DNA from: Strigamia acuminata
Lineage: Eukaryota > Arthropoda > Chilopoda > Geophilomorpha > Linotaeniidae
Length of the DNA stretch: 64,000 nt
Direction: 5' to 3'
Assembly: GCA_949358305.1 (NCBI GenBank)
Contig: OX442315.1
Coordinates: 27,988,427 to 28,052,426, forward strand
In this document: positions 28,318 to 44,098 of the stretch, one piece after another
How the letters are laid out: the number at the start of each line of letters is the position of its first letter
Position numbering within the stretch: position 1 is the first letter of the stretch
Program-made: the position numbers and the translations under genes
The notes under the pieces: model-generated
Seen by the model: only the letters and a program-made list of their open reading frames with translations
Told to the model about the DNA's origin: nothing
Database searches by the model: none

Positions 28318-31300
28318 CATCACAGTTTTTCAGTTTAGTTTTTCATGCTAACTTAATGCGGTTAAAGAGATCCAAAACGAAACAAAATGACAAAACTAGC
28401 ACGATAATAATTATTAATTAATAACGACAAAACAAAAATACAAAATCTCACATGGTTTTGGTACTTTAATACAGATATTCTCTTTTCAGTATAAACTTAA
28501 TAGCAAGTGACCAAATTATAATAATGATGAACCATTATTACAGTAATTTGTGCAAACTCTTGATCGCCCCCATTATCCTTCATGGGAAGTGTTAAAATAG
28601 AGGGAGGGTAAAACAGCTCCCGCGTGACGTAATCGAAATTCAGTGAGTATGATGATGCATCCATTCATCTCTCCCTGTTTAAAGTATTAAATTTCCCCAC
28701 ACGAAGAACACAATACAGGGCAGAGCCACACTCTCCCTTTATCCCACTAAATGAATTATGCAAAAGGAGCTCCATGAACTGAGACAAAGACAGAATCAAA
28801 AGCGTAGTCATCAAACGTAAGCTTGTCTGTCAGCCATCCCCTAACTTTTACAATGACCTATTGAATCGTAAGCAAAGGATAATCAGCACAAAGAAAAGCA
28901 GCACGAGTTTTTAATAGTTAACAAGAGAAAATCTCGTCTTATCTCCATTACAAATCTCAAATTTCACTACCCTTCAACATGATCTCGTCAGCTTTGATTA
29001 TAGGGATAAATTCTCTATTTCAAATCCAATTAGTTCCTTTTTTCACACGGTTTAAAACCCTCTTTCTCACTCGAGCGCAATTAATGTTTCAATTTACTCG
29101 ACAGATAGGATTTGAAAGCGCACTGCATTTCTATTCAATACTTCATTTATGTCTCGCTTTCTTCGTTTTCTGTACTCATCATTCTCGCTTAGACATTCGA
29201 AATGTTTGTCTGCACAATTGATAAATAAATAAAAATTCGATCCAAGCTTAAAAACGGAAAAGGAATTTATTGCATCTCCTATACGCACTTTAATTCAGCG
29301 TTAAATGTTAAAACCTTGCAATTTAATGAGATAAAAAAATCAATAGTGCTTTATGTTTAATCGTGTAGTTCTAATTCATGAATTATTCTAATGGTCAAAG
29401 GGAAAATGTTTATTTTAAATTTTAAATTTTTAAATATCATAAAAGAATAATTCCGACCACCCAATTTTATGCCTCGATCTCGTTTTCATCTCATTTTTCT
29501 CGCTTGTGTGGTCTATTTTCCTCCCACAACTGAAAGTTAGATCATCATTTTAAAAAAAAATAACTTTAAACTTAATTGCTTGATTAATGTAGTACAAGTG
29601 TCATTAATAACTCCAAAACGTCAAATATATTTTACAAACAGTCGGTTAACCGTCATTTCCATATTCCAATCCTTAAAACCATAAAAAAAATCCTCCATCC
29701 ATTCCCTATTGAATCATAACACAAAGTTCACATTATATAAATATGTAAAACCAACCCAAAGGGGAAAAAAACATAAACAAACATATATAATATGTTCTTT
29801 AAGTATTACTTCGGGAAAAAATAAGGGTCTCGATAGTAGAGGCCAAACCGGGGCATCTTATACAGCCAGCCGGCGCCTCAATTGCACACTACAACAACTT
29901 TTTTTCTATCCCCTGAATTTCAACATCCGAACGCAAAATAACAGACAAGTGGCTACTAAAGAACACACTGTCTATCTCATTATCTCACAGCGTAGACTGA
30001 CAACAAGCAGTCCAGAACCCATAAAACAAGCAAGAGCCGAGAGAGGTATAACCAAAATAGATGCATACTAGAAAATTGTTGCGAGTTATTTTGGCTCTAA
30101 CCCACAGGAAATGTCCCACACGCCATTCAGCTTATTCATCAATGCGAGTCATTCTAGGTCTCGTGGGCGTCGTCGGTACTCAGCTTCGGATACAAATCAT
30201 GAGACATGATGCGCTGCTCCATGTGGGTTTATCGAACAGAGATCACGGATCTGAGCAGATATGACCTTCGTACTCGAGCCCATTTCAGTCCGAAAATGAG
30301 ATGCTGAATCTCTCCATTTCGCTTATAACCTCACATATTTCACTCAAGAGTCCGTTTAAGTGCTCACACATCCTCTGCAATCACAGAGGGGCCACTGAGT
30401 GATAATGCACACGCTCATACCGCAACCCTTTGAACCCCGAGACGTTTTTCTCCTTTCCTTCAAAGATGTAGTTAAAATATTTACTTAAAAAATCATCATT
30501 CCACGACCACATGTTACAAATTTAAATAAATCAACAAAGATCACTATGGATTAATTAAGATATTTAATACATGCAAATCGCTTGTTTTACATACAAGTAC
30601 TAAAAAATCCATTTGCAACCGTTCAATGTATCGTATCACATGTGGTTAAAAAATAAATTGAAATTATGTCGCATTGTATTTTGAAATCGATTGGGTTTCT
30701 CGAGAAATGCATTGTCTTATACATTTTTGCCTGCCATTGATTTGCAAATCGTAATACATTCTCTAAAATGTATTACGAAATGCAATATCCCAATATTATT
30801 ATTTATCATATATGAATGCATTTTAAATTAAATTTTATCAATTATAATACAAAATGAATTAATTAATGTACAAATAATACACATAATCCCACAAAATGCT
30901 ATGCATTTTGGAATGCATTAAGTGAAAAGCGATAAATTGTAGAACATATTTTTGTACGAAAAATAATCAATTCACATGAAAAATTAAAATTTCAATTCCA
31001 AATTGACGCGCACTTGAAAATCATCCCTCAAATCCAACATTCTTTGCAGAAACTAGATTTTAATAATCCACCTAATCCAGATGATTGTTGCCAAATTAGA
31101 TCTGCACATGTGAATTCACATGTTCCAATGATGCAAATCACTTAATGCACAAAAACCTACTTGTCACATGGGATTATCACATTTGACCTTATGCCTGTAT
31201 TTTTTTTTTCCTTTCCAATCTAAAATGCATGTTTACTCCAAACATTTCAGCCAATCGGATTAAATTTCCAGTGAATAACCTCCCCCCTACCCACCCCCAC

Positions 31301-31402
31301 CAACCCCAGCCGAAAAAAAAATCAATTTTAATATCTATTCAACATACATAAGTTAGCAGATTCTATTGTTTCGGCTCTCGCTGTTTCCCCTTTTTTCTTT
31401 TT

Positions 31403-31414
31403 TATATATATATA
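31403..31414. repeat. TA dinucleotide tract
   Basis: Six TA units within a T-rich stretch in CadN intron 1. Confidence 0.6.
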
Positions 31415-31697
31415 TCGCTGACGTAGAAATGTACACAGCAGCTGTGACTAGTCTCAGGGAGGAATTCACTGCACATCCATCAAGTAACAAGAAAACTACA
31501 CGATCGCACGAGGAAGGATTTAAGGGAAAGAATGTTGAGAGGTGCTATAAAGAAAACCTAGCAAAATATTACTTCCAAATGTAACATCGCAGCTGTGTTC
31601 ACACTACACCACACTCTTGCTTTTCTTATCATAACATTCTAACAAGAACTAATTCATTATCTACAGCGGTCTGGGTGGCGAATTTTTTTTTTGTTGA

Positions 31698-31718
31698 TTG
31701 GTGGGTGGGGGGGGGGGG
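31698..31718 (+). repeat. G-tract
   Basis: GGTGGGT followed by a run of 12 G, very unusual in this AT-rich intron. It could form a G-quadruplex or be a slippage or assembly-prone site. Confidence 0.7.
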
Positions 31719-34700
31719 AAAGGCTGTTACCGTTATCTTCCCTGCCTTCATCACCCACCCTTTTCTTCTGCCTTGTTTCACCCATCTAACGAAAAAATAA
31801 ATGAGTTTTCAAAGATAATAAATAAAAATTCCCCCTTTCTCCTCCCTGACCTGCCAATCATACGCAAACCGGAAACATAATTTCACTTGAAAACTTCATT
31901 TCATTTCACAACTTATTCCAATACATTTGCAATTGCAATCACTGCTGTATATACTTAAAGGGTTAACAGCATTGACACGCACTTTCGCACTCTTGCTGTC
32001 ACCGTCCATGATGGGTGGAGTAACAACCAGTTTTCATAATAATAATCGTAATTTGTCACGTCAATCTCAAATAAATACTCACTTGATCATACCGCTTACC
32101 GCTACCGTACAAACCAAGTAAATTCCCTTCGTTGCCCGAGATATGAGAAGAAATTCATCTTCATAAACGAGTCCAATTCATTTGGAATTTTTACAAAATC
32201 GATTCCAAGATCCATTTTCTATTTATTTCCGTATATTTTTTTTCGAAAGAAATTGCTTCGTACCTATTATCTTTTACTAAAACTAAATGCCCACAAAAAT
32301 TAAACTCGACAAATGCGCAATTAATCACGTTGGTAATTAGATAGCATCAAAACGAGCAATTACTACTTTTATGTTCTTCCACGCCGCCAGCTCGTTACCG
32401 GATCAAATCGCAAGTTTAATGATATATTTAAACGAAAACTTAAAACTTAACTTAATAGCTCGATACAAAACGCGCCAATCAAACATCCCGCGTCCCTTTC
32501 CATTGGAATAACCTTTTAAAAAATGGATAAGCAGGCGCCGTATCGCATCACTTAACGGTGAACTCACGTAATGCTAAGCTCCACGAGCATAAAAAGCGAG
32601 AAGTCCCAATATAAACACATCTAGTAAGCCCATCAAAAGGCAAAGTTAAGTACTAAACTGCATTCCCCGGCACATCTCACTTCTCCTTCATAGAGCACGT
32701 GATGGCAGGCATCTTAGGGGTATAGTGCAGGCAGGTGGGGACACGGCTGGGTGTGGTAGGGTGGCGCTGAGCTGAGCACTTGCATTTCGCTGCCCCATTA
32801 GGCCCGCGTTTATAATTCAATGATCTGGCGCGTCAAGTTTCATCAACTCGCGACAAATAAATAGGCTGCACTTTTGCTCGTTGCTTTTTAACCGAGCAAA
32901 TAATTCGTATCTTGCACCAGGATGTGTTGTCATGGCAATTTTTTTTTGTAAAAAAAAGTTACATCTGGTCGTGTAATTTTAACTTTTTTTCTTAAATTTA
33001 CGATCCCCCTTATTCTTCTGTAATAATCAAGTATTATTCCCGGTGCTTCTGTCTTGAGGTTTTTGCACTTATTCTAAGGTAAATTTTATTAAAATTCTCA
33101 CCCAACGTTTCTCCCTCACCTGCTAAAGCCATCATTTACTTGGGCATAGCGAAAGTTAAATTTAAAAGAAAAAAAAAAGCGTAACGAAAAACATCCTGAC
33201 AATCGCATATTCCATCTGGTGTGAAAAGGAAATTGAAAAATGCTTCAACAACCTTACTTCCCTCTCAACGAATTTTCTAAATCAAAATCCAGTTACTTTT
33301 GATAAAAACTAATAAAACTACAACGTAATAAACTACAAAATAATATTTTCTATTACAACATACAAAACAAACGTGCTTGATAACAAGACCACGTTTAATA
33401 TCGAATTCGCAAATCTGCAACTGTCCCATACTCCCGTGTCCACTACAACAAACGACCACCGATTTGTACGGGCGATTATGTCTCTCGCATTTGATAATGT
33501 CAACAAACGACACGTTCAAAGCCATCACTTTGACAAAGAACAAGAAGCCAAATAGCTTTTAAAGAGTGTATACGTAGAGATCTGTAGATAGGCGATAAAA
33601 AGAATTCCTTTTTCCATAAATCCATCACCCCTTTTCGCTACTCGCCAGCAAATGCGAGTTCAGATCGCCGAGTTTAATGAGTAACCGGAGCAAAGTGTTT
33701 AACTTATCGTAAATTTAAAAATGTTTCTGTGAATTTCTCACACTGTTAATGTTAATGACTCGCAATTCACCGAGCCTAGATATTCACGACACGTGTGGCG
33801 GCGCCTAGGGACGAGCGTGCTCAGTTGTTTTCTCCTCAGGGTGCCACCTCGGAATAACAACACGCTTTTATAATAATGAAAAGAAAAATGGTTGCACTAG
33901 CGGAAAGCAAACGTAATTGCCAAGAAAACCTCAACTATTAAATGGTACGGATGATCCACTAATCAATGTTGCATTATTGTAGTTTAAAAGGGGGTACTGG
34001 CTCGAATCAGCCGTATTTAATCATTCTTCTTTTCCCAGAAAATTAAAGAGAGAAGAAAAAAAAGACTTATTATCGTGGAAGATTCATGTGGAGCCGTAAG
34101 ACTAATATCTTTTTTACACACATAAAATTCCTAAATAAGTTAAGATAAATAATGGTTCAATTATGAACTCATGAGTTCTCTTCTTTCTTTACACACAAAA
34201 AAAAAAAAAATATGAAAAAAAAAATAATCGCAAATTCCTATTCCGCCCACCTTTTCTTTTAAATCAAGTTCTTGTTAATTTGATGCTCAGTTGGATACAA
34301 AAGAGATAAAATGTTCCAACTCACGCACACAGTAGTTATGTATTACCTTATCTAATCGCATCCGTATAAAAATAAAAAAATAAATTAAAATTACGGTAAT
34401 CTTTTGAAATGTTTGAATTAAAAACTTTAAAAAAGTCACCAAGTAAACTTCGGAACTTCCTCTTTGGTCACGGCTCGTTAATAATGGAGGAAACTAGTTA
34501 ATTGGTTTCCCAGCTCCAAACTCCACCATTGCCAATCTTATTACCACGGTAGAGCATCTCAAACCGGACTGCACGTTTGACCTCTTCACATTGCATTAAC
34601 ACGCGCCCTAAACATTACATCTTAAGATTCAGGCCACTCCGAAAGCCTCACTGCAAATCCTCACGTCAAACACAGACGTCTCTTCATTTTTCTCATTCTC

Positions 34701-37700
34701 CACAGCCGAGTGCCCACCAACACCAAGAACATTCTTCATTTAATAAATCCGACGCTCGTTAATACACTCATTAATCAACATCTCTTTTATTTTTCACCAA
34801 CAAAACAACTTTTGCCCAATCCAAAATCCAAAATCCAAAACTCAAATTGGAATGCAGTGCACTTTTAGGAGATAAACACACAGCGAGCAGCTAAACCCTC
34901 ACTGGTTTATAGCAACCTTACAATACAGAGGCGGGCCTATTGTCAACGAGAGAACGGTTTAAGTCAAGTTCCATTCATCCGTCACTGTCACTCCATTGAA
35001 AAAGGTTAATCAATGTGAGTTTAAAAGCTTGCCCACACACAAAACTACCCCTTCTGCGTCCAAAGACAGATTACCTTGCCATCCACAATGTACACCCAAG
35101 TCTTCGCAACCTCTTTAAGAATATATTCACCACCATAAATATCCTGGCTTTCCCAAGCCAACGGATACAGCGACCATACTGAACAGCAATTTATTAAGTG
35201 AAAACTATAATTTGATTCGTTATCAGTCTTGATTTACTGACAACTTCCCTCGCTCTTCAATTGGAAATCTAATTGGAATTTAGTGCGCATTGGGGTTAAT
35301 ATTTCATCAATTAATCACGTGACAAAGTTTGATACAAGTTACATATTCTTTAGTACTATAAATCTGTGCGGAGAGGAAATTCATTTCCCCTGCAAGCAAT
35401 TGGTTAATGCACCATTTAGTTAAGTGCATTTATTTCAATCGATGCAAGGAATACATGTTTTAAAAAGGGAAAAAAGGTTTTGTAAAATGTTTTTCTTTTT
35501 TCTTTTTTAATTGAAGAACAAAAAGAAAAGAAAATTAAAGTAGAAATGAAACTTTTTCACGGAATTGAGTTTCTCGATACATACAGAGAACCAACACAAC
35601 CGTGTATGCAGTGATTTAAAAAATTCATAAGAAAGAAAAATCGTAAATTCACAAAACTCTTCCATTTGCACGATTTTTTTTACTCCATTTTTATTCCCTA
35701 TTTATAATGTCCTCATTTACAATTTCAAATTTTATCGCACTGTAAAAATCCAAAAAAAAAAAATTATTCAAATTTTATTCCTTTTTCTAAATTACCTAAA
35801 CCTCAACCTTTCATTTACCGTTGTAAGTACATTTTTTAATCTTCATTTTATAATTTAAAAACAAAAAAAAAATAACTTGTTGTATACTGTCACATTTTTT
35901 TCGCGAAAAAACGGAATGAACATTCCTTGTACACAGGTAAATGCCAGTTGTCAGCACCCTACCAACTACCAACCTCTGTCTGAAACACGTGCCTAGTAAA
36001 TCTGTCAGTGTTGTTCATCCTGTAGGCAAGTAGCTGTTGCCTGCTTTTCTCTTTCTCACTTTTACATTTGCGTAATTATAGTACCGGTGGCTTTGACTTA
36101 CGAGACTCGCAAACCCGATCTCGCTCCTAGGTATTCTCATCAGCCAAATTCAAGCCCCGAAAAGAATAAATAAAAACTGCAATTAACATTAACGACTCTC
36201 TTCATTCAACGACAACAAACAGAACCAATGTTTTTCTTTTCTTTCCCTAAACCGAAGAAATAAATTACTTAGAGCTCGCTTCACCTCTGGAATCAAGTGC
36301 AGGAGATTAGCAAGCCGAAAAACAGAATTGCGTTCAATTCTCTAAGGTTTTCTTTCTTCTATTCAGCCTTGAGAGGTATTAAAGTGTTTGAAAGGCCCTC
36401 GGGGCGACAGGTTCCTGCCCCATCATTTTAATCCTGCCTGCTCGTGATTACCAAAATCTCGCTTGCCATCTTAGTGGACCTGACAACCAACCATGTAATA
36501 AATAAAAGCTTAATATGGATTTTTTTTTCACAAACCTAACTCTCATTTTAGCTAATTAGGTACCTATTTCTAAAAGACCACAGTAATTCATTCCTCCCCA
36601 CCCAAACTTATCACTCAACGAAAGAAATTGCCCCGTGGTAATAAAAACCAGGTATATAATTACCCTAGCCCGTGTTCATTTAGTAAAAAGACCTCTAAGT
36701 AAACCGACGCCTCTTGTCAATTGTTGCAAAGTGAAATAAATTGGTTTAATTTTTCACTTCAAATATTGAGGATTTACGGGCCGGATTGAAATTGATTTGA
36801 AAAACTCTGCTAATTCAATTTAGACAGGTAGTTATTTTAAAAGGGGTCTGGTGGAATTAAATTGCGCTGGATAAGCCTTGGAATGTTAGGCAGGTATAAA
36901 GCGGAGAAGGAATTAATCATTGTAAAGGTTAATGGAAACAGCGGTAAACGATGGTTGGGTAACTCTTTGCGATTAAAATAAATATGCTTCGGTTATTATC
37001 TTGTATTCACACAGCAGTTTCTCCTTTTCTGGAATCCCATTCAGTTGTCGCGGGCTTCAAAAGATTAAGAGGAGGAAATTGTCATTTTGAAATTGCTGTT
37101 GTTGGTCTGCAGCTCCTATCATCAACTATAAGGCGTTAAAGCGACAGCTAAAGCGTGTGAGAAAAGATTGAACAAAACGAATGAGAGTTTCTTGGCTTTA
37201 AGCGAGTCTCCCACTCGCTCAATTTACTTTGGAGATGATTTACCGAACCAGATAAAAAGAATTTTTGAGCAAAAAAAAATAAAACTTCCTAAAAGGAAAT
37301 TTTTCAAAAAGAAAAAAGTTAAAATCACATTACCATTCCTCCAAAAACCGAAAGAAAAAAAGAAAAGCAAAGAAAAATAAAAAAAAATTTTGAAAAAATA
37401 AAAAAAATAAAAATAAAACCTTTGAATTTATATTTTCCGAACTACCAAACCCACTGCTTTTTAATACACCCCTAAAAACGTGATTGGTCAAACAAAACTG
37501 TTTGAAATTCAAGAAGCGCGCACTCATCCTTCACATATATCCGCCACAATTCAGTGAAAAGATGATATTTCTTTGTCCTGTTCGGTCGGAGGGGATCTCA
37601 CGGCTCCCCTGTAGTTAGTAAAGGTGAGAGGTCAGATGCAGTTGAAGCCTCAAGGGACACATTAAGCCATACTTAAGAAGAGAAAAAAAAAATAACCCTA

Positions 37701-40700
37701 GTTCAGACTTCAGAGCCTCCCGTGCCCCATGCTATGCAGGATCCGAATGGGTGTGGGAGGACTACGCAGACATTCTCATCAGAATCCTCAGCAGCTGTCG
37801 TCGAATGAGTTTGACATCAAAAGAACTCTCTTGTATATCTCAATTGACTCGTTCCAAATTGAATCCAGACACACCCTAACACATTTTCCTTCTCGTCAGC
37901 GAGTCGTGATGGGATAAAAGAAGAAAGGTAATGTCATAAGAATTTAGACACAAGCCAAACTATCCTTCCCACTTGACTTATTTTTATTTTTTTTTCTCTC
38001 TCTTCAAACTTCGTCCGTCCATTATTGCTTCCGACACTTTGGAAATGTCTTCAATATCGAACCATTTTCCACGAAAAAGCTGACGAGGGGATTCATTTAA
38101 AGCTTTGAATGAAGTCTTAAAGGATAGAAAAGAGAGGAAAAAATAACGATACGTGTATGCATTGAAGGAAAAAAAAAAAAAAAATGGAGCAATCAATTTC
38201 TTACGACTGCTGCTTTAGTGATTTCATTTCGAGGAAATGCTTAACCCGTAAAAGGGAGATCAAATTTTTCTATGGTGATCTCATTCGTCACATAAAACAG
38301 CATTCATAAACTTAATTAAAGTAAACACTATAAATCAAGCCTTTCAAAATAAAAACTAGTAAACATATTCGTCACTCGACACTACTAACAAGTTTAACCA
38401 ATTAATGTTTCACCGCCTTGAGTTGTGCAACAACAATTTTAAAGTTCGGTTACACAAACCGAGTGAAAACAGCTTGCGAATACGAAATGAGATCCAAGAA
38501 TTATACGACACTTGAAAAATTTAAAAAATAATAAATTAAATAAATAAAAATTCAAAGATTTATTGCTACATTTAGAAATATTTTCGACTCGATTGCAACT
38601 TCCTTCAAGATGATATCGCTGAGCGGCGACAGGCGAGGGGAACAGAGATATACGATTTAAAAACTAATTTATTTCATCCTTCACTCAATCCGTGTGACAA
38701 TGTCTACTCAAACACTTATTCGATTACGGTTATCTCTTCCACTTAGTTAATTTTACTATAGGTTTAACTGGACCGTGTTCATTTGGATGACCGCATTTAT
38801 TCCCACGCACTTCCAACGGAAATCTGCAATTACATTTTTCTTTGCTTTTTTCTATTGTCTATTTATCAATCACAACTCGTTAACTTTTCAAAAAAAGATT
38901 TATTCTTTTTAAAACTTTCGCCGCATATTTAAGCAATATTTTATTTAAAAACTCGTCTAACCAAGATAAATAACAATTTTTTACCCTCCCACGTTGATTT
39001 AAAACCCCATTTTTTTATTTTTACACGATTGCTATTCATCTAACGACCCGAAAGAAGCAAACGAAAAAAAATAGCAGCAGGTGTGACAGATTTTATTAAG
39101 AAAGTGCGCACAAAAAATTCCGTGGGGAACAATCCATATTTCCCTTTTGAATAAACAACATTAACCAAAAAAAAAAACATAATTACCAGGTGAGAACCCA
39201 TTTCTTCGTCATCTTTGCAAGTCATCACCCCACAAATTCATGTACTTATATTTCCATTAAACTACTAATTTCGTCCCATTACATTAAGAATGGCAGAACA
39301 AAATACACAGCAACAAAAATTGGATTTCCTTCCATATATAAAAAAATGAGCTACTGATAGTCCTCTAAATTAGAATTCACTCAAATGGAACTATAAGAAA
39401 AGCATACACCGTAATCAAAAAACGATTCAATCCAGTGAGTAGTTTCATATCTCGATTCAATTTTTCAGTAAATGAACACGACCGAGTTCATTCACGCTGT
39501 TTCTAATTTTTTCTAATTTATATTACAAAATATACGTGATGTTAACCCTTGTTAGTAATGTCACGGTTCATGTAACTGCGCAACCCACTTTTGTCAATAA
39601 TAATAAAGAAAGATGCGTCTAATCTAGGCCATATTCAAACCGCCGTTATTTAATCTAATAGTTACACCTACAGCGTAAATAATGTATTGGATTACGGTGT
39701 AGCCATCAATCACGCAACTCCCTTCTTTTTGTTCCTTCCATCTTCCACTTTCTGCATTTTCAGCTTAAAACATCAAGTTTAATATTTAATGCGCCAGAAG
39801 CATACAGCATCAGAAGACTGCACGACTAAAATGGCACATTAGATGCAAAACACGAGTAAAATAAGGAACGTTACTCATCATTTATTGTATATTTTCTTCA
39901 ATAAATTACACCTGCATGTAAAATCCGTCTTGAAATCAATTTCTCTTGACATTTAGACCGGTTTAAAAATATAGACAAGTTGAATTGACACATAATTTGT
40001 TGAGAAATAATTGTTATTTAAGCGAACTGACGGAAAACGTTGCGGGAATGTGGCCATAAACTTGTATTTTTAATCTTCCAATTTTCACATCCGCCAATTT
40101 CGATTCAATTCATTCTACAGTGCCCTTATATAATAAACCTTGTTTTTATAAGCCTCTTAAATTCCATCTCGACCGCAATAGTGTGGAACTAATTTCTCGT
40201 GCACAAACTTTAATTCCTCGTGGCTCCAAAAGACCTTACATTGCGGCAGGTTATAAAACCAAGCAATAAAAGACGTTCCCTTTTTACACGTCTCGTCCAT
40301 ACATGAGAGCACGTATACAATCCTTTATGACTCGTAAGACAAAGAAACCCTTGCTTTGACTCATATTACATATTTGCACCTCAAACCTTTTGCTTTTATC
40401 TCTTTCCCCACGCTCGTATCTGGAAGGAACCCCCGACTGTGTCCAACCCATTACGTCACCAGACCCAACACCTCCCCATTATCTCATAAAACCTAAAGTT
40501 TTGACATCCGGTTAGGCCTCAAGCCCTGAATCTTTCCAACGGGTGTCCGCGACATTTATTAAGCCAACGGACCAGTTAATAAATTGTTGCACTGCGCCTT
40601 AATCTTTCACCGCCAGAGCTCGCCATTCCACTCGAAATTATACACCTGACAACGACATTCGTTCATTAATTCCTAATATATTCCTCAATCCCATTTACTC

Positions 40701-40978
40701 CTTTCAACATTTCCTCACTTCTCAGAATTCAACACAAAAGGATTCATTTGCAGCTCCGAAATGAAGAAAAATAAATTTGACGAAAAGGGTCAGTGACCTT
40801 TCCACGCTCAACAGAGGCAGGCGCCTCCAATGTCGATGGATGGAACTTCCAATTTATGCAAAGGGTATTGCATTGCGCGAATTAATAAATCCCATTCCTT
40901 CTCAAGTCTGAGCAAGAGAAAAAAAAAATCATTTCCAGAAAAATAACGAAATGAATGACACTTGGCACTCATTTGACT

Positions 40979-41013
40979 AAAAAATAAAAATAAAAATAAA
41001 AATAAAAATAAAA
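40979..41013. repeat. AAAAT microsatellite
   Basis: Six or more near-perfect tandem pentamers in CadN intron 1. Confidence 0.85.
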
Positions 41014-44000
41014 TTCCTTTTTAAAAAAAAAAATTATTTATAAAATTTTATTGGATTCTTTCAACCTCGTCATAGCGAACGAAATCCAATTCGGGTTAAC
41101 GATCCCCATTTCCCTCACTTTTTCATTGAAAATAGATACCAAAAGCCCGTCTTTGTACCCAGATTAGGGGAAAATGATGTTTGGAATCGACCCTAACCCA
41201 CAATCTTTAAACTCCTAACTTGAAAATAGACCTTAAAGTGGATTTAGGTTCTCCCTATTTCTTTCACAACCACCTAAACGCTATTCATTTTACTTCCTTC
41301 AAAACACGCTATACAGTGAAAACCATGCAAAACGATTTGCGGTCCATCTTAAACGAGATTAAATAAACCACTGAAATGCTGCCCCACTTTTTTATATTTA
41401 TTTTTTAAAGCAGGCACAAAAAAATAATCGCCCCTCACTATAATGAAAAAAGATATCTGGCAGACAGGGTTTGGCAACATCTGCTGCAAACTACTGAATT
41501 AATACATCCAGTTTACAACTCAAGTCTTTTGTATGGATTTCGATAAGCTCCTGAAACCTGACAACAATATTAAACAACATTTTATACAACCATAAAATCG
41601 CCACTAAAAAAAACACCAAACAGACCCTCGGTATCGACACAAGCTTTAAGCCCGGCGAGACCCATCTGGAAGCCTTGAGATTCGCGTTTCAAGGGGGGAA
41701 GGAAAATGGTCTTCCGATCGGGTGGTCTTCATTAAAATCATCATTTTTTACAAACCACCATCTCCGATTTCCCTACTGATGATTAAAAAAAAACTAAAAA
41801 ATTCCCCAAAAAAGAAAAATTCGATTGAAAAACCCGTTATCCAAAAACATTCGCACACATCAATTAGACATGCTCTGTTAGGTGTAAAGAAAACCGTTCT
41901 GCTATTCAGAAAACCCAACAAGGCAAAAACGCATCCCAATACAGCAAGTTATATACAGAGGAAGAAGGGTGATTTTCTTAGCACGAGGTGATAAATATCC
42001 TTGTCACTATCTTCCTCCTTCCTCTTGAAAATTGAAAGACTGCTCCGTCCCTCCACTTGCTCCTCATGCGCCAATGCAAAAGAAGACTTACAAACGCCTA
42101 ACTCTATTTTCCACACGCATGATTTTCGCTTTTCGAGGTGAGAAAGCGTAAGGGAGCAGCTGCACCAGGTGGTTTGCTGACGATGGTACAGCAAGAGTAT
42201 AAGGTCGATGGATCAAAACTGAAAATCAACACCAGACACATTGATGTTACAAACCCATGATTATTATTTAAAAAAAAATAAAAATTCATTTAAAAAACAT
42301 CAAAAACCATTGTAATTTATGTAATTACATGGAATTACATTCATATTTTCAACGACTTTTTTTTTACAAAAATTATTTATATTTTTACAATTTTTTTTTT
42401 AAAAATAATTTAAAAACATGAAATGAATAAATGAGGAAGAAGTATGATGATTGCCTTTTTGACCGTATCCACTACAGGGTCGAATATTTGACTCCTGGAA
42501 TTTGATTAGTATTCCGAGTCCGGTGTACTATTTGTCACAAGCTGTATGTTTCTTCTTCTCTTCTCCAACCTCCTACGACGAGTGACTTCAAAAAAGGTAT
42601 ACCACCACCTGGAGTTGGAAGGCACGGAGTGCACAATCCCCTCCCCCTCAATGTCTCATGCCAACACGTCTCCTCCTATGACGAATATCTTTAGAAGAAA
42701 AAATTCAATTCACCAGTCGGTGGAATTTGACAGGTGCATGGGACAATTAATCGAGCGCACGACTTAAATTGTTTCTTTAATTTTCACGTTAAGATTTTTA
42801 TGGTAAATTCGTATTATTATATGCAAACTGTTTTCTTCTATCTCGATTCAAACAGACATACAATTATCGACTTGTTTATTCGTTGTTTACCAAGTCGCCA
42901 AGACGCAGAAGTAAAGAAGTCCCTTGATGATGGACTCTGGTAATGCTTAAACAAACAATGCAGAAAAAAAAAGCGTGGAAATATTTTTTTAAAAGTTTCT
43001 CAAAGTTCAGATCTGAAGACAAAAGAGACTCGAGCTCGTTGAAAGGGGGTCCTATTGACCTACCCAGATGGCGCGTGCGTGACTCAGAATTCACTACACG
43101 AATAATAAATCTTTAGATATCCCTACCTTAAACGGCATAAAATTTATTTTTAGTACAAATTTCGCCTCTAAAAAAAATTTTTTTTCTTTAAAGACACTTA
43201 AGCAACCAATTTTAACAAGTTTAAAACGCTTAAAAAAATCTATGGAAAACTGCCAAAATGACAGTTTTGAACTTTTAATCTGTTTTTCACCACCCCCACA
43301 AGGCGAGACAAATTGAAATTAAAATAAAAAGCAAAATTATTTCGCCATAATACGAAACATGAACATTTATGAATTGAAAAGAAAGCCATCTTCAAATGAA
43401 AAATCTTATTCTCTTATTTTTGGCATATGGCATAGACACTTTTGCATTCCCCCTTAGCACGACTTGGTATTGATGTAGATTGGACAAAAGCCAAAAAAAA
43501 AAAATGGATTTAACGACATTGCCATCTGCTAATTAGAATCACAATTCACCAAGGAAACAGTCAATGTCTCAATCACAAATATATATTTTTTTAAATTCCC
43601 ACCCTGTATTGAACCGACGTAACAACAACCTTGCAATCAAGGTCACATTTCATTCTTAATCACCGGACGTGGTTTAAAAATAAACGAAATAAAAATTAAG
43701 TCGAAATTAGGTCCCGAGTATTTCTTATCCAGCAATCAACATCATTTGTTTAGATTTTTTTTCTTTCTCTTCTTCCATTCAAAAATATTCCATCATACTA
43801 AAGACAGCTAAAAATAATCCCAGGTTAATGGAAATCTCTATGAGGTCTATGTCCTTACAACCAAAATAAACAACGCGTTTCGCGTATACTCCCAATTCGA
43901 GCTCGCCGCCATGTTGTTTTAGCATTTGGAAATCATTTTCGTCCCATCGCGCTTCGGAGGAAAGCCACATCCAAAATCGATCAGTGTGAATAGGCAGAAA

Positions 44001-44098
44001 ATGCACGAGAGAAAAAAAAACACCTTAAAACTTATGTTATTACATTTTAACTTTAAAAAAAAGAAAAATGGGGGTGTGATTTATTTGCATGTGCACAA

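Noticed and set aside
29709-30071. 120-codon plus-strand ORF
   Set aside because: Lys/Thr/Arg-rich with no ordered motifs; no promoter or poly(A) signal in proper arrangement.
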